From the NCBI GenBank assembly GCA_025384855.1, contig JALAHT010000005.1, forward strand, positions 62,001 through 126,000: a stretch of DNA of 64,000 nucleotides. The letters run 5' to 3'. The position numbers and the translations under genes were made by a program. Positions 1 to 9,361 of this stretch are shown piece by piece (within the stretch, counting starts at the first letter, position 1; every line of letters starts with the position of its first letter). The DNA is from Luteirhabdus salina (GTDB taxonomy: Bacteria; Bacteroidota; Bacteroidia; Flavobacteriales; Flavobacteriaceae). The notes below the pieces were generated by a model, which searched no databases, had not been told where the DNA came from, and was given only the letters and a program-made list of their open reading frames with translations.

Positions 1-629
1 GGCAAATTCATGCAGACAAAGGCTTCATTGATATTGGTCAGATTGCGCATTTCAGGGATATCTTCCGTGTCGCCAGAAATGTATACGCGGTGACCGTCCT
101 TTTCAAGCACATAACCATTACCTCTTCCCTTCACATGGAAATCCTTTGCCTCTTCACGTAAGTTATACATCGGAATCGCATCGATGCTAAACCCTTCTAC
201 CAATTTGGCTTCACCATTTTTTATCACCTGGGTCTGAGCAGCTAAGGATTTTGGCAATTTATCCATTACTGCTTGTGGCGCTAAATAGGTAACGCCATCC
301 TTGTTGATGGCTTCTAGGGTTTCTACGTTTAAGTGATCTCCATGAATATCGGTCAGTAATATAAAATCAGGTGTTGGTTGGTTGGCAAAGGCTTCTGCAC
401 CTCCAACGGGATCTACATAAATGATGGTATCATCCCAATTCATGACCATTGTGGCATGAGAAATTGGCGTTATCTGTACGTTCTGCTCAATTTCCTCTAC
501 TTCATCCTCGGTTGAAGTCTGCGCCATTTTTGTCTCTTCGGCGGTATCGGATTCTTGCGATTCTTTCTTTGTTTCATTGCAAGAAATTAGGAATAAGGAA
601 AAAAGGAAAACTGGTAAAATATGTCTCAT
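1..629 (-). CDS. MBL-fold metal-dependent hydrolase lipoprotein (3' end outside window)
   Basis: The reading frame opens at an ATG at 629 and runs off the left edge, so the C-terminus is missing. The product starts with a lipoprotein signal (hydrophobic stretch ending LISC, Cys17), followed by an acidic linker and a metallo-beta-lactamase-fold domain. The metal motif reads TDIHGDHL, a variant of HxHxDH in which the first His is absent; such variants are common in the UPF0173/YtnP-like branch. A later YISGDTED segment fits the second metal-binding loop. It is probably an envelope hydrolase of unknown substrate. Fold assignment is fairly safe; substrate is not inferable. Its 5' end lies 76 nt from the stop of the next gene on the same strand. 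Confidence 0.82.
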   Translation of the reverse strand, partial: MRHILPVFLFSLFLISCNETKKESQESDTAEETKMAQTSTEDEVEEIEQNVQITPISHATMVMNWDDTIIYVDPVGGAEAFANQPTPDFILLTDIHGDHLNVETLEAINKDGVTYLAPQAVMDKLPKSLAAQTQVIKNGEAKLVEGFSIDAIPMYNLREEAKDFHVKGRGNGYVLEKDGHRVYISGDTEDIPEMRNLTNINEAFVCMNL

Positions 630-704
630 AGCTAGTGTTTTCCTACGAAAATACGGGAAAACCGTAAGCTATCCTGTTGTTTTACATTACTTTAAGATAT
701 ACCC

Positions 705-3185
705 CTATAATTCAAAAGCGTTGTTATTCACGAAAAATAGGCTATTCACGAACAAAAGCTTTCCATTGTGCCAAAAGCCTCGGAACAAGATGTCATCCAC
801 GAAGTAGATTACAGAACCACGTCCCATACGTTCTTCACCAAAAACCAACGAATTGGCCAAACCAGCTTTTGCTTCTTCACCTGAAAAACCAGAAAGGCTA
901 ACAGGGTCTCCTTTGATATAGCCTACATTATAACCATCTTCCAAGAATTTATAAGAATCGCTACCCAATTTCAACGAATAGTAGGTGTCTCCATAGCCAA
1001 AAGCCATGGGGTGGGAAGGATCCAATGCAACTTTATAAATACTTCCCGTGATCATTTGCTTGGTGTATTCCTGTTCTCGCTGGTCGTACGGAATCAATTT
1101 TGAATCATCTGACTTCTCACCTTCGGTATTATCCTTTTCGTTTCGTTTCAATCCAAAACCATCGGCACGTTCCAAGCTTGAAAGTGCTCTGCCGATAGCG
1201 AGTAACTTTCCGCCACCGCGCACCCAATCCTTAATGCCTTTCATCGTATCTTCATTCATGGCACGTCCGTACCAGCCGCTAGGCACCACCAATACATTGT
1301 AATCATCTAAATTGACACGGTCGATATCGTCGGTATTGATGGAAGTTACGGGGTATTCCAATTGTTGCTCAAAGAAATGCCAAATTGCACCGTAGCTTAA
1401 GGATGATGTGCCTTCTCCTTGTAAAACAGCGATGTTTTGTTTATTGATGAGTTTCACGTCTGGTGATCCAAAATCGGTCATAGCGTCTGCAAAACTGGTA
1501 GGAGATGCGTATAATTTGCGGTTATGATTATTCGCTATTTCAGTAAGTTTGTCGTCAAAATTTTCGGTGTTTCGGTTATCTGATCGCGTGATAATTAGAC
1601 TACCTCGGTCAAATTCATTTCCGCCAAACTTCAATTTCTTTTCTGAAAACCGAACCCTGATATCATGTTTCAATAAATCGGCTAAGAACTTTGCATCGGC
1701 CATGCTATTCCATTCCAAAATATAACCGGCCGCATTTGTAGTTGCCTGGTTGGTCACCATTCGGTTTGGTTTCGATCCGTTTGCAGAAACCAAGCTACTG
1801 CTAGCAACGGTCTCCAATCCATACGCATAAGGCAAGCTCCAAGCTGTTATGTCGTAAGTGAGGGGTGTACTTAAAGCAGTTTTGGGTTCAAACAAAACAC
1901 TAACCATATGGCCTTTGGGTTGATTGGTACTTACCACCAAGGCGTTTTGTGAGTTCATAGCGCCTTTTTCGCCTGTTCCATAGGAATAGCCATTAATAGA
2001 CCCATTGGTAAACCCATATTCAATTTCGTGCAAGTCCAACAAGTCGGTTAATGCTTGAATATTATCCGCTTCTCCTTGCATCACAAAGCTTTTGTAGGTT
2101 GAAAAGGAAGTATCGCCAAAATACTTTCGGAATTCTTCATTCAACTTCGCCGCATTTTTGGAAGAAATCTCAACGGTTGAAAGCCCGGTCGTGGTATGAT
2201 GTGCTGCTCTGTCCTCCAATGTTAGCATCTGACCTTCATCTGTAAATACGCCTAACCCGGCAAAACCGTGACCAGCCTGCTCGTAGGTCATTCCAATGGC
2301 TCCCATATACGTAGGGTAGGTGTCGCCATAACTCGGATATAATAAATCGAAGCGTTCTCTTGTGAAAAACAACCAACCTTCCTGATCGAAGTATTTCGCA
2401 TGATTTTTACCGATCTGTGTTTGGAAATCGCGCTGCCAGGGCGTAATGATTTCGTGAAATGGTTCTGCTGCAGGCGCAAAATAATAGGGTTCGTTTATGC
2501 CCTGTTCATGGAAATCGACATGCACATGAGGCATCCATTGGTTGTAAATTTTAAGGCGCTGACGCGTTTCTACCTGTGTGGCCCATGCCCAATCGCGATT
2601 TAAGTCGAAAAGATAGTGGTTGGGTCGTCCACCTGGCCAAGGCTCACGGTGTTCGGTAGCATCCTGACCCGGATTGAAAGGCGTTCGCTTTACTTGGTTG
2701 TACCAGTTGGCATAGCGATCGCGACCATCGGGATTTACACAGGGGTCGATAATAACTACTGTATTTTCGAGCCATGCCTGTTTTTCGGTAATCAGCTCGT
2801 ATACCGTTGCCATAGCAGCTTCTGTACTGCTAGCTTCATTTCCATGAACATTATAGCTTAACCATACGATAGCAATATCTGGTGAAGCGGAGCCATCTTC
2901 CAAACCGATACTTTTAAGGTTGTTTTTCCGGATTGTCTCGATATTGGCCAAATTTTGAGGCGAAGAAACGATGGCATAGGTAAGGGGTCTACGCTCATTC
3001 GTTTTTCCATAATTATGGTAGGTAACCATATTGCTATTTTCGGCTACATGTTCGAAGTAATCGACTACTTGCGCGTGACGCGAAAATTGTTCGCCAATTT
3101 CATAGCCGAGAAATTCGGCGGGCGATTGAAGTTGTGCAAAAAGTGGAAAACAAAGAAAAAGGAGGAGGTAAGAAAGTCGCTTCAT
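705..3185 (-). CDS. Secreted M14 zinc carboxypeptidase with C-terminal amidotransferase-like domain
   Basis: Start chosen at the ATG at 3185, which gives a clean signal peptide (MKRLSYLLLFLCFPLFAQ); the frame is open 66 nt further upstream. About 826 aa. Zinc-ligand signature HGNE (H114, E117), the NPDGRDR substrate-binding segment near 151-157, a third zinc His in VDFHEQG (about 226) and the catalytic Glu in TYEQAGHG (about 302) are all present, so the M14 domain looks active. Residues after about 500 form a second domain resembling class I glutamine amidotransferase/ThuA folds (segment near NIAVLQGEGTSS). Exported peptidase, probably periplasmic or outer surface. A paralogue with the same architecture is at 54755-57268. 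Confidence 0.88.
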   Translation of the reverse strand: MKRLSYLLLFLCFPLFAQLQSPAEFLGYEIGEQFSRHAQVVDYFEHVAENSNMVTYHNYGKTNERRPLTYAIVSSPQNLANIETIRKNNLKSIGLEDGSASPDIAIVWLSYNVHGNEASSTEAAMATVYELITEKQAWLENTVVIIDPCVNPDGRDRYANWYNQVKRTPFNPGQDATEHREPWPGGRPNHYLFDLNRDWAWATQVETRQRLKIYNQWMPHVHVDFHEQGINEPYYFAPAAEPFHEIITPWQRDFQTQIGKNHAKYFDQEGWLFFTRERFDLLYPSYGDTYPTYMGAIGMTYEQAGHGFAGLGVFTDEGQMLTLEDRAAHHTTTGLSTVEISSKNAAKLNEEFRKYFGDTSFSTYKSFVMQGEADNIQALTDLLDLHEIEYGFTNGSINGYSYGTGEKGAMNSQNALVVSTNQPKGHMVSVLFEPKTALSTPLTYDITAWSLPYAYGLETVASSSLVSANGSKPNRMVTNQATTNAAGYILEWNSMADAKFLADLLKHDIRVRFSEKKLKFGGNEFDRGSLIITRSDNRNTENFDDKLTEIANNHNRKLYASPTSFADAMTDFGSPDVKLINKQNIAVLQGEGTSSLSYGAIWHFFEQQLEYPVTSINTDDIDRVNLDDYNVLVVPSGWYGRAMNEDTMKGIKDWVRGGGKLLAIGRALSSLERADGFGLKRNEKDNTEGEKSDDSKLIPYDQREQEYTKQMITGSIYKVALDPSHPMAFGYGDTYYSLKLGSDSYKFLEDGYNVGYIKGDPVSLSGFSGEEAKAGLANSLVFGEERMGRGSVIYFVDDILFRGFWHNGKLLFVNSLFFVNNNAFEL

Positions 3186-3208
3186 AAAGGTATTTTTGAT
3201 TGAATGCC

Positions 3209-3238
3209 TAAAGATAAATGAAACTTTTTGATGGCAAA
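3209..3238 (-). promoter_or_regulatory. Bacteroidota-type promoter for the M14 peptidase gene
   Basis: On the reverse strand TTTG (3238-3235) and TATCTTTA (3216-3209) are 18 nt apart, close to the TTTG-N19-TAnnTTTG consensus known for Bacteroidota sigma factor. The -7 box ends 24 nt before the ATG at 3185, supporting that start. Confidence 0.5.
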
Positions 3239-3325
3239 AGCCCCATTTCAATTGATCGGATTAACGTAATTTTAGAGGAATAGAAGCTCTAAATCGACTA
3301 CATTTGCTGTAATTTCAAACACTTT

Positions 3326-4930
3326 ATGCCAAAAAAGTATACGCTTCCTTATTCTGAAACCGGATATTTTTCAACCTTGATATGCGACTATTTGGCGCAA
3401 TCGGAGAATACACAACCGTTTTATCATCGCTTTCCTTCTGTTGAAAATTTTCAAAAGCAATTGACTGAAAAATCAAAGCAATTTTCAGACGATCAGCGTA
3501 AGATTTTGGTTCAGCAATTGGAGAAACAGTATGAAGGTTTCGAGATTTCCGAGAAAACTTCCAAAAATATTCAAGCGTTAAATGATGATAAAACTTTTAC
3601 CGTTACGACGGGTCATCAACTAAACTTGTTCACTGGGCCACTCTATTTTCTATATAAAATTATTTCAGTTCTGAATCTATGTAAAAAACTGAAAACGGAA
3701 TATCCAGGGCATACCTTTGTTCCTGTTTTTTGGATGGCTTCCGAAGATCATGACTTCGAGGAAATTCAATACTTCAACTTTGAAGGCAAGCGAATGGAAT
3801 GGAATCGAGAAAGTGGAGGTGCCGTTGGACGGATGTCGCTTGAAAATATGGATGCGGTTTTTTCTGAGTTCTCAAAGGCTTTGGGTGAAACGGAATACGC
3901 ACACCATTTAACTACCCTATTTCGAGAGGCTTATTTTGAACATAAGAATTTAGCGGAAGCTACCCGCCACTTGGCCAATCAGTTTTTTGGTGAATACGGA
4001 TTGGTAGTGCTAGATGGTGATGATGCTATATTGAAGAAGGACTTTGTTTCCGTTGTTGAAAAGGAACTGAACGTACAATTGTCGCATCAACATGTTTCGG
4101 AAACGTCTGAAAAGCTTAAGGAAAACGGCTATAAAGAACAGGTTCATCCTCGGGAAATCAATCTTTTTTATTTGGGTGAAGGAGTCCGCGAACGTATTAT
4201 CAAGCGTGAAGAAACGTATTTTATCGATAATACCGAGCTCAGTTTTTCCCAAAAGGAAATGGAGGAAGAACTTCAAAACCATCCTGAGCGATTTTCACCG
4301 AACGCCTTGTTACGACCCGTGTATCAAGAAATGATTCTACCAAACCTCTGTTATATCGGTGGGGGAGGCGAATTGGCCTATTGGCTTCAGTTGAAGTCGT
4401 ATTTTGAAGCCATTTCGCTAGCATTCCCAATAGTTCACCTTCGAAATTCGGTATTGCTGGTGACGGAGAAGCAGGTTGAAAAATTGAAGAAACTAGACAG
4501 TTCTGTTGAAGAGTTATTTCTTCCCCAACAAGAACTTGGTACCCTACAAACGAAGCGTATTTCCGAAATCGAAATCGACTTCACCCAACAACGGGAACAT
4601 CTTCAACAACAGTTCAAAGACTTATATACGTTGGCCGAAAAAACGGATGCCTCTTTCATCGGGGCAGTAGCCGCACAAGAAAAGAAGCAGCTAAATGGGT
4701 TGGATAATCTTGAAAAACGCCTGATGAAAGCGCAGAAACGCAAGTTGGCAGATGAGTTGGAGCGATTGACGAAACTTCAGGATGACTTGTTTCCAAAGGA
4801 GAATCTGCAAGAACGCGTGAAAAATGTGTCGGAATTCTACTTAAAATATGGTGAAAAATTGGTTCCGATGTTGATGAAGGAATTGAACCCGTTGGAAAAT
4901 GCCTTTACGATTATCGAGCTTCAACCTTAG
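3326..4930 (+). CDS. bshC: Bacillithiol biosynthesis cysteine-adding enzyme BshC
   Basis: 534 aa, the usual length of the BshC (YllA) family, which adds cysteine to glucosaminyl-malate in the last step of bacillithiol synthesis. Recognisable family segments are the TTGHQLNLFTGPLY stretch at about 94-107 and the WMASEDHDFEEI stretch at about 136-147, which together form the nucleotide-binding-like core; a long charged coiled-coil-like region follows at about 400-500. ATG start 3326 is preceded by an intergenic region shared with the divergent M14 gene. The stop codon overlaps the stop of the convergent WbqC gene by 4 nt, leaving no room for a terminator. No other bsh genes are in the window. 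Confidence 0.93.
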   Translation: MPKKYTLPYSETGYFSTLICDYLAQSENTQPFYHRFPSVENFQKQLTEKSKQFSDDQRKILVQQLEKQYEGFEISEKTSKNIQALNDDKTFTVTTGHQLNLFTGPLYFLYKIISVLNLCKKLKTEYPGHTFVPVFWMASEDHDFEEIQYFNFEGKRMEWNRESGGAVGRMSLENMDAVFSEFSKALGETEYAHHLTTLFREAYFEHKNLAEATRHLANQFFGEYGLVVLDGDDAILKKDFVSVVEKELNVQLSHQHVSETSEKLKENGYKEQVHPREINLFYLGEGVRERIIKREETYFIDNTELSFSQKEMEEELQNHPERFSPNALLRPVYQEMILPNLCYIGGGGELAYWLQLKSYFEAISLAFPIVHLRNSVLLVTEKQVEKLKKLDSSVEELFLPQQELGTLQTKRISEIEIDFTQQREHLQQQFKDLYTLAEKTDASFIGAVAAQEKKQLNGLDNLEKRLMKAQKRKLADELERLTKLQDDLFPKENLQERVKNVSEFYLKYGEKLVPMLMKELNPLENAFTIIELQP

Positions 4931-5550
4931 GGCTTGAAGGGGATGTCTTGCGATTCCAAATAATGAAGCGTATTCGGCCCTTGGTTGAAGAGTAGGTCCA
5001 ATACAGAGAGATTCTCCAAAAACCCGTGCCTTTCCTGAAACACTTGAATGTAAGGCTCTAGTTCGAAACTGCGTTTTGTCTTCGCATCGCTTAGGTATCG
5101 CAGATCTTGTTGCGTTGGATCCTTAAAGTACTCATCGGTAGTGGTATAGTCTTTTTCAATACCGATCAGGTCGCAGAGGGTTTCAAATATTGTTAGGTTG
5201 TGTTCCCAAAGGAATTCCACCTTTCGCTCGAACAGCGGCTTCAACCCGTCTTCGTAAAATTCAAAAAAGGGAGAGGTGCGATAGGCTGCCTGAAGCGATT
5301 TCCAATGTTGCGATTGCCATGGAAAGCTGTCTTCAACCAAAACTTCCTTGGTTTTCTGTCGATCGCCCGTATGCTGAATTGGTACATTCAATAATAGTTT
5401 GCCATTGCTATGGGCGATATATGCTCGGGTCCTATAGGTTTGCTTTTGATAATTATCCTCTGCTTCAAAAACGAGCTGTTTACAATGAACCACCGCAACC
5501 ATTTGCGCCACGGAAGGAAAATAAGCAGGATGCAATAAAATGGTATCCAC
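4927..5550 (-). CDS. WbqC family protein
   Basis: 207 aa, GTG start at 5550 whose first base overlaps the TAG stop of lepB (TAGTG junction), so translation is probably coupled. The N-terminus (LLHPAYFPS...) and the internal RAYIAHSNGKLLLNVPI and FFEFYEDGLKPLF segments are typical of the WbqC-like family (PF08889 type). The biochemical role of these proteins is not well established; some members lie in polysaccharide loci. Here it is the last gene of the parA-parB-DUF5683-dapB-lepB-wbqC reverse-strand operon, an arrangement I recall as recurring in flavobacteria. Confidence 0.85.
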   Translation of the reverse strand: MDTILLHPAYFPSVAQMVAVVHCKQLVFEAEDNYQKQTYRTRAYIAHSNGKLLLNVPIQHTGDRQKTKEVLVEDSFPWQSQHWKSLQAAYRTSPFFEFYEDGLKPLFERKVEFLWEHNLTIFETLCDLIGIEKDYTTTDEYFKDPTQQDLRYLSDAKTKRSFELEPYIQVFQERHGFLENLSVLDLLFNQGPNTLHYLESQDIPFKP

Positions 5551-7121
5551 TACTTTTTATTCTTCTTTCTTCTTTTTCTAAAAAAGTCGAAGGCAAACCA
5601 ACCCACTAACAGAATAAGGAAATACTTAAAATAAGATACGGGTTCACCACTACCGCCAACCGTGGTAAACACGCGCTCCCAACGGATTTTATTGCCGAGG
5701 CCTTGCGCACTGCTATCCCAGCTCATCCATATAAAGACCGGCTTTCCGACCACATGGGTGAACGGAACATAGCCCCACATTCGCGCATCTTGCGAATTGT
5801 TTCGGTTGTCCCCCATCATCCAATAGTAGTTTTGTTTGAACGTGTATTGGGTCAAAGGTTCTCCGTTTAAAAGGACTTGATTGCCAGACAGCGAAATTTT
5901 GTTCTCGATGCCCATTTCGGAGCCTTCGTATACTTCGATAATTCTGCGATAGAGCGGAAGCGATTTAGGGGTAATGTCAACCGTAGCGCCTTCTTTTGGA
6001 ATATAAATCGGACCAAAATGATCGGAATTCCAAGGGTATCGGTCATCGCGAGGAAAGGTGTTCGCATCAAATACCCCTTTTCCCGCTTTGTAGGGAACCA
6101 CTTCGGTAATGTTGGGATTACGCTTTAACATTGCCAAGGCTTCATCCGAAACAGCAGGCAGCACATAAGCTTTCATCTGATCGTCGTAACCGATACCGTC
6201 GGTAATATCGTATTGTTTGAAAATATTCGGATTAATTTTTCCTTTTGTTTTAAAAGCATAGGAAAACTGCAGCTTGGAACGATCTGGCAATTCGTTTTGC
6301 TTACCATTGATGTATACATAGCCATCGCGTACTTCCAGTGAATCACCCGGCAACCCAACACAACGCTTCACGTAGTTCGATTTTTTGTCCAACGGTTTAT
6401 CATATACTGCGCCATATGGATTGTAAATATTCACCAAGGTATCAACCGGCCAATTAAAGACCACGATATCGTTACGTTCTATTTCCTGAAACCCAGGAAA
6501 GCGGAAATACGGAATCTGTGGATCCTTTAAATACGAACGTGTCTTTACGATTGGAATCGTATCATGAACCATTGGGAACGCCACAGGCGTCATGGGCGTT
6601 CTTGCACCATAGTGGTATTTGCTTACAAAAAGAAAGTCGCCTACCAACAAAGTTTTTTCCAAAGAGGAGGTCGGTATGGTAAACGGCTGCATGAAATAAG
6701 TGTGTACAATAGTCGCCGCCACTACAGCGAACAAAATACTACTCACCCATTCTCCCGCTGAGGTGCGTGGCTTTAAATCGCGATCCTCGATGTAGGTAAC
6801 ATCTTGGGTATAGTTGATGTAGTAGATGTAAAGTCCACAGGTTAGCAGCACTAAAACCGTATCGGCGGTACTGTTTCTACCAAAACTGCGGATGGTTTCT
6901 ACCCAAACCACCGGAAACATGATGAGGTTTACGATAGGGATAAATAGGAGGATGGTCCACCAAGATGGTCGATTGATGATTTTCATCAAGATAATCGAAT
7001 TGTAGATGGGAATGCCTGCTTCCCATGCTTGTCGACCTGCTTTCATGTATAATTTCCAGGTACCTAGAAAGTGGATTACCTGTACGATTAGGATGAATAA
7101 TAACCAACCTGTCCAGCTCAT
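5550..7121 (-). CDS. lepB: Signal peptidase I, enlarged Bacteroidota form
   Basis: 523 aa, about twice the length of a minimal SPase I. Three N-terminal hydrophobic segments (about 3-22, 52-76, 85-103) are followed by a fourth at about 125-143 that leads into the catalytic box PTSSLEKTLLVGD with nucleophile Ser153, where the usual SGSM is SSL. The general-base Lys252 is in KRCVGLPGD and the conserved GDNRNNSQDAR box is near the C-terminus. A long insertion separates boxes D and E, and an extra C-terminal membrane segment ends in a very basic tail. It cleaves signal peptides of exported proteins at the inner membrane. Start 7121 ATG; 41 nt from dapB stop. Confidence 0.93.
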   Translation of the reverse strand: MSWTGWLLFILIVQVIHFLGTWKLYMKAGRQAWEAGIPIYNSIILMKIINRPSWWTILLFIPIVNLIMFPVVWVETIRSFGRNSTADTVLVLLTCGLYIYYINYTQDVTYIEDRDLKPRTSAGEWVSSILFAVVAATIVHTYFMQPFTIPTSSLEKTLLVGDFLFVSKYHYGARTPMTPVAFPMVHDTIPIVKTRSYLKDPQIPYFRFPGFQEIERNDIVVFNWPVDTLVNIYNPYGAVYDKPLDKKSNYVKRCVGLPGDSLEVRDGYVYINGKQNELPDRSKLQFSYAFKTKGKINPNIFKQYDITDGIGYDDQMKAYVLPAVSDEALAMLKRNPNITEVVPYKAGKGVFDANTFPRDDRYPWNSDHFGPIYIPKEGATVDITPKSLPLYRRIIEVYEGSEMGIENKISLSGNQVLLNGEPLTQYTFKQNYYWMMGDNRNNSQDARMWGYVPFTHVVGKPVFIWMSWDSSAQGLGNKIRWERVFTTVGGSGEPVSYFKYFLILLVGWFAFDFFRKRRKKNKK

Positions 7122-7162
7122 ATATAATTTTTTGTGAAAAGAACGCTGCCTTTTCTAGTGTA

Positions 7163-7867
7163 TCATTTTAATCCCAATACATCTTTCATAGTAAAGATGC
7201 CTTGTTTGTTGTAAATATATTCGGCCGCTAAAATAGCACCTTTTGCAAAACCATCGCGGGTATGGGCTTCATGTTTTAAGGAAATAGTATCGATTTCTGA
7301 AGCATAGGTAACGATATGTGTTCCCTTTACATCTCCTTCACGTGCAGCCGAAATAGTGAGAATGTCTTCATCTTCAACGTCTAATTCCCATTTCTTTTTT
7401 TTATGGGAATGCTTCAGTATATCCTCTGCAATTGAAATCGCCGTCCCACTTGGGGCATCTTTTTTCTGTGTATGGTGAATTTCCTTCACCGATACATCGT
7501 ATTCTTCCCAATCCGCCATCAGCTTTGCAGCATATTCATTTATTCCAAAGAAGAGATTCACCCCAACACTGAAGTTTGACGCATACAGGAAACTTCCGTT
7601 ACGTTTTTTGCAAAAGTTTGTCACTTCCTCATACTTATCTAGCCATCCAGTAGTTCCTGAAACCACTGGAATATCGGCTTCTAGGGCTTTTGTAATGTTA
7701 TCAACTGCAGCTTCCGGAACTGAAAACTCTATGGCTGCATCGGCTTCTGAAAGATTTCCCTCGTGTGTGTCGCTTGTGCTTTTATAAACGATGGTATGTC
7801 CCTTATCGGTCGCTAAGCGCTCAATCGTTTTTCCCATTTTCCCATAGCCTAGTATCGCAAGCTTCAT
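7163..7867 (-). CDS. dapB: 4-hydroxy-tetrahydrodipicolinate reductase
   Basis: Start set at the ATG at 7867 (MKLAILGYGKMG), which shares one base with the TAA stop of the upstream DUF5683 gene; a longer frame from 7879 would put four extra residues before the Rossmann strand. 234 aa. It shows the NAD(P) loop GYGKMGKT at 7-14, SGTTGW, and the catalytic motif HHTQKKDAPSGTA containing the conserved His-His, Lys and SGT. It carries out the second committed step of lysine/meso-diaminopimelate synthesis. Fourth gene of the parA operon. Confidence 0.95.
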   Translation of the reverse strand: MKLAILGYGKMGKTIERLATDKGHTIVYKSTSDTHEGNLSEADAAIEFSVPEAAVDNITKALEADIPVVSGTTGWLDKYEEVTNFCKKRNGSFLYASNFSVGVNLFFGINEYAAKLMADWEEYDVSVKEIHHTQKKDAPSGTAISIAEDILKHSHKKKKWELDVEDEDILTISAAREGDVKGTHIVTYASEIDTISLKHEAHTRDGFAKGAILAAEYIYNKQGIFTMKDVLGLK

Positions 7868-8466
7868 TATAATTTCCATTTAAGTGAAACGCCATATTGG
7901 GTATTGGCATTCGTCGGATTATACTCAAAATTCGGGGAAACGGACAAATCCTCTGTCACGTTATACTGTTGAAGGTGGGCATCGACATTCGCATCGATGA
8001 TATTGGCAGCATAAAAGGCAATGGCCACAATTATACTAACGTCCTTATTTTTTTGGGCGGTTCGTTGAGCATTTATCAATCTATCGTTGCTGATTATTGG
8101 CGTTTCGCCATCGCCATAAAATTCATCGTCGGTAAAGCCAGCCAAACGGCGTTTGTAGGCATCACGAAAACGATTGTAATCATCATTGTTTCGAATATAG
8201 AAATAGATACCACCAGCAATTCCAGCATAGATAATCGGAATTTTCCAATATTTCTTATTGTAGGCTTGCCCCAATCCGGGAAGCACTGCTGAATAAAACG
8301 CTGCCTTCGACGGCGCCAACGGATTGTATTCTTCTGGTCCGGGAATAGTATCCTTTACCACGATAATCTCTCGCTCTTCCGAAACGGAAAGGCTGTCGGT
8401 TTGTGCCAAGAGGGAAAAGGGAACAAGAAAAAGGATAAGGAAAATATGTCGGCCCCAGCTACTCAC
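7867..8466 (-). CDS. DUF5683 domain protein
   Basis: 199 aa. An N-terminal signal peptide (HIFLILFLVPFSLLAQ) is followed by an acidic linker and then the DUF5683 core: PLAPSKAAFYSAVLPGLGQ, YNKKYWKIPIIYAGIAGG with a membrane segment, a RNNDDYNRFRDAYKRR stretch, and a second hydrophobic helix near IIVAIAFYAANIIDA. This profile fits an inner-membrane protein of unknown function typical of Bacteroidota. Its start overlaps parB by 8 nt and its stop overlaps dapB by 1 nt, so it is co-translated with cell-cycle genes. No catalytic residues can be proposed. Confidence 0.85.
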   Translation of the reverse strand: MSSWGRHIFLILFLVPFSLLAQTDSLSVSEEREIIVVKDTIPGPEEYNPLAPSKAAFYSAVLPGLGQAYNKKYWKIPIIYAGIAGGIYFYIRNNDDYNRFRDAYKRRLAGFTDDEFYGDGETPIISNDRLINAQRTAQKNKDVSIIVAIAFYAANIIDANVDAHLQQYNVTEDLSVSPNFEYNPTNANTQYGVSLKWKL

Positions 8467-9355
8467 TTTTCATACGTTTCATCAATCGCTCTAATTCTTC
8501 TTTATTATTGAAGGGAACGACTAGGCTACCTTTACCCGATTTCGAAACTTTTACTTCCACCTTGCTTTCTAGCCAGTCTTCCAATTCGCGACGGGCTTTT
8601 TTGGCGAAGGTCGGAACCGATTTTTTGGTCTTTTCCTTTTTAGGCTCAGGCGACTTTAGGTCACGAACCATCGCTTCGGTATCGCGGACGGATAGTTTTT
8701 TACCAAGGATCTTTTCGTAAATCTCCAATTGCATATCGGTATCCTCAATATTGATCAACGCACGTCCGTGTCCCATAGAAATGAAACCATCCCGCATTCC
8801 GGTTTGGATGATGGGATCTAACTTCAGCAATCGAAGGTAGTTTGAAATGGTCGACCGGTTTTTTCCGACGCGGTCGCTCAACTCGTCTTGGGTGATTTCA
8901 ATTTCGTCGATAAGGCGCTGGTAGGAGAGGGCGATTTCAATCGGATCCAGGTCTTGACGCTGAATGTTTTCTACCAAGGCCATTTCCAACGACTCTTGGT
9001 CGTTGGCAATACGGATATAGGCTGGAATGGTCTCTAAACCTATTAGTTTTGAAGCGCGGTAGCGGCGTTCACCACTTACCAGCTGATACTTGTTGAAACC
9101 AAGCTTACGGACTGTAATAGGTTGGATAACACCCAATTCCTTGATAGAAGAGGCCAATTCACGAAGCGTTTCCTCGTTGAAGCTTGTCCGTGGCTGGAAG
9201 GGGTTCATGTCGATATACTCCAATTCCAGTTCGACGATGTTGCCGACTACCTTATCGGCATTCTTATCCTCTACAGATTTTATATCGTTGGAAGGGTCTT
9301 TTAGTAGGGCAGAGAGTCCGCGACCCAGTGCTTGTTTCTTCGTTGCTTTCGCCAT
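8459..9355 (-). CDS. parB: Chromosome partitioning protein ParB
   Basis: 298 aa, full length for chromosomal ParB. The N-terminus ALGRGLSALL is the ParA-interaction peptide; the CTPase/ParB domain has YIDMNPFQPR and the GERRYRA arginine box; ENIQRQDLDPIEIA is followed by a helix-turn-helix (QDELSDRVGKNRSTISNYLR). The C-terminal dimerisation part is basic. It loads onto parS and organises the origin region. It is 6 nt downstream of parA. No parS-like palindrome was noticed close to the operon, although I could not scan the window exhaustively. Confidence 0.95.
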   Translation of the reverse strand: MAKATKKQALGRGLSALLKDPSNDIKSVEDKNADKVVGNIVELELEYIDMNPFQPRTSFNEETLRELASSIKELGVIQPITVRKLGFNKYQLVSGERRYRASKLIGLETIPAYIRIANDQESLEMALVENIQRQDLDPIEIALSYQRLIDEIEITQDELSDRVGKNRSTISNYLRLLKLDPIIQTGMRDGFISMGHGRALINIEDTDMQLEIYEKILGKKLSVRDTEAMVRDLKSPEPKKEKTKKSVPTFAKKARRELEDWLESKVEVKVSKSGKGSLVVPFNNKEELERLMKRMKSE

Positions 9356-9361
9356 AAATCC

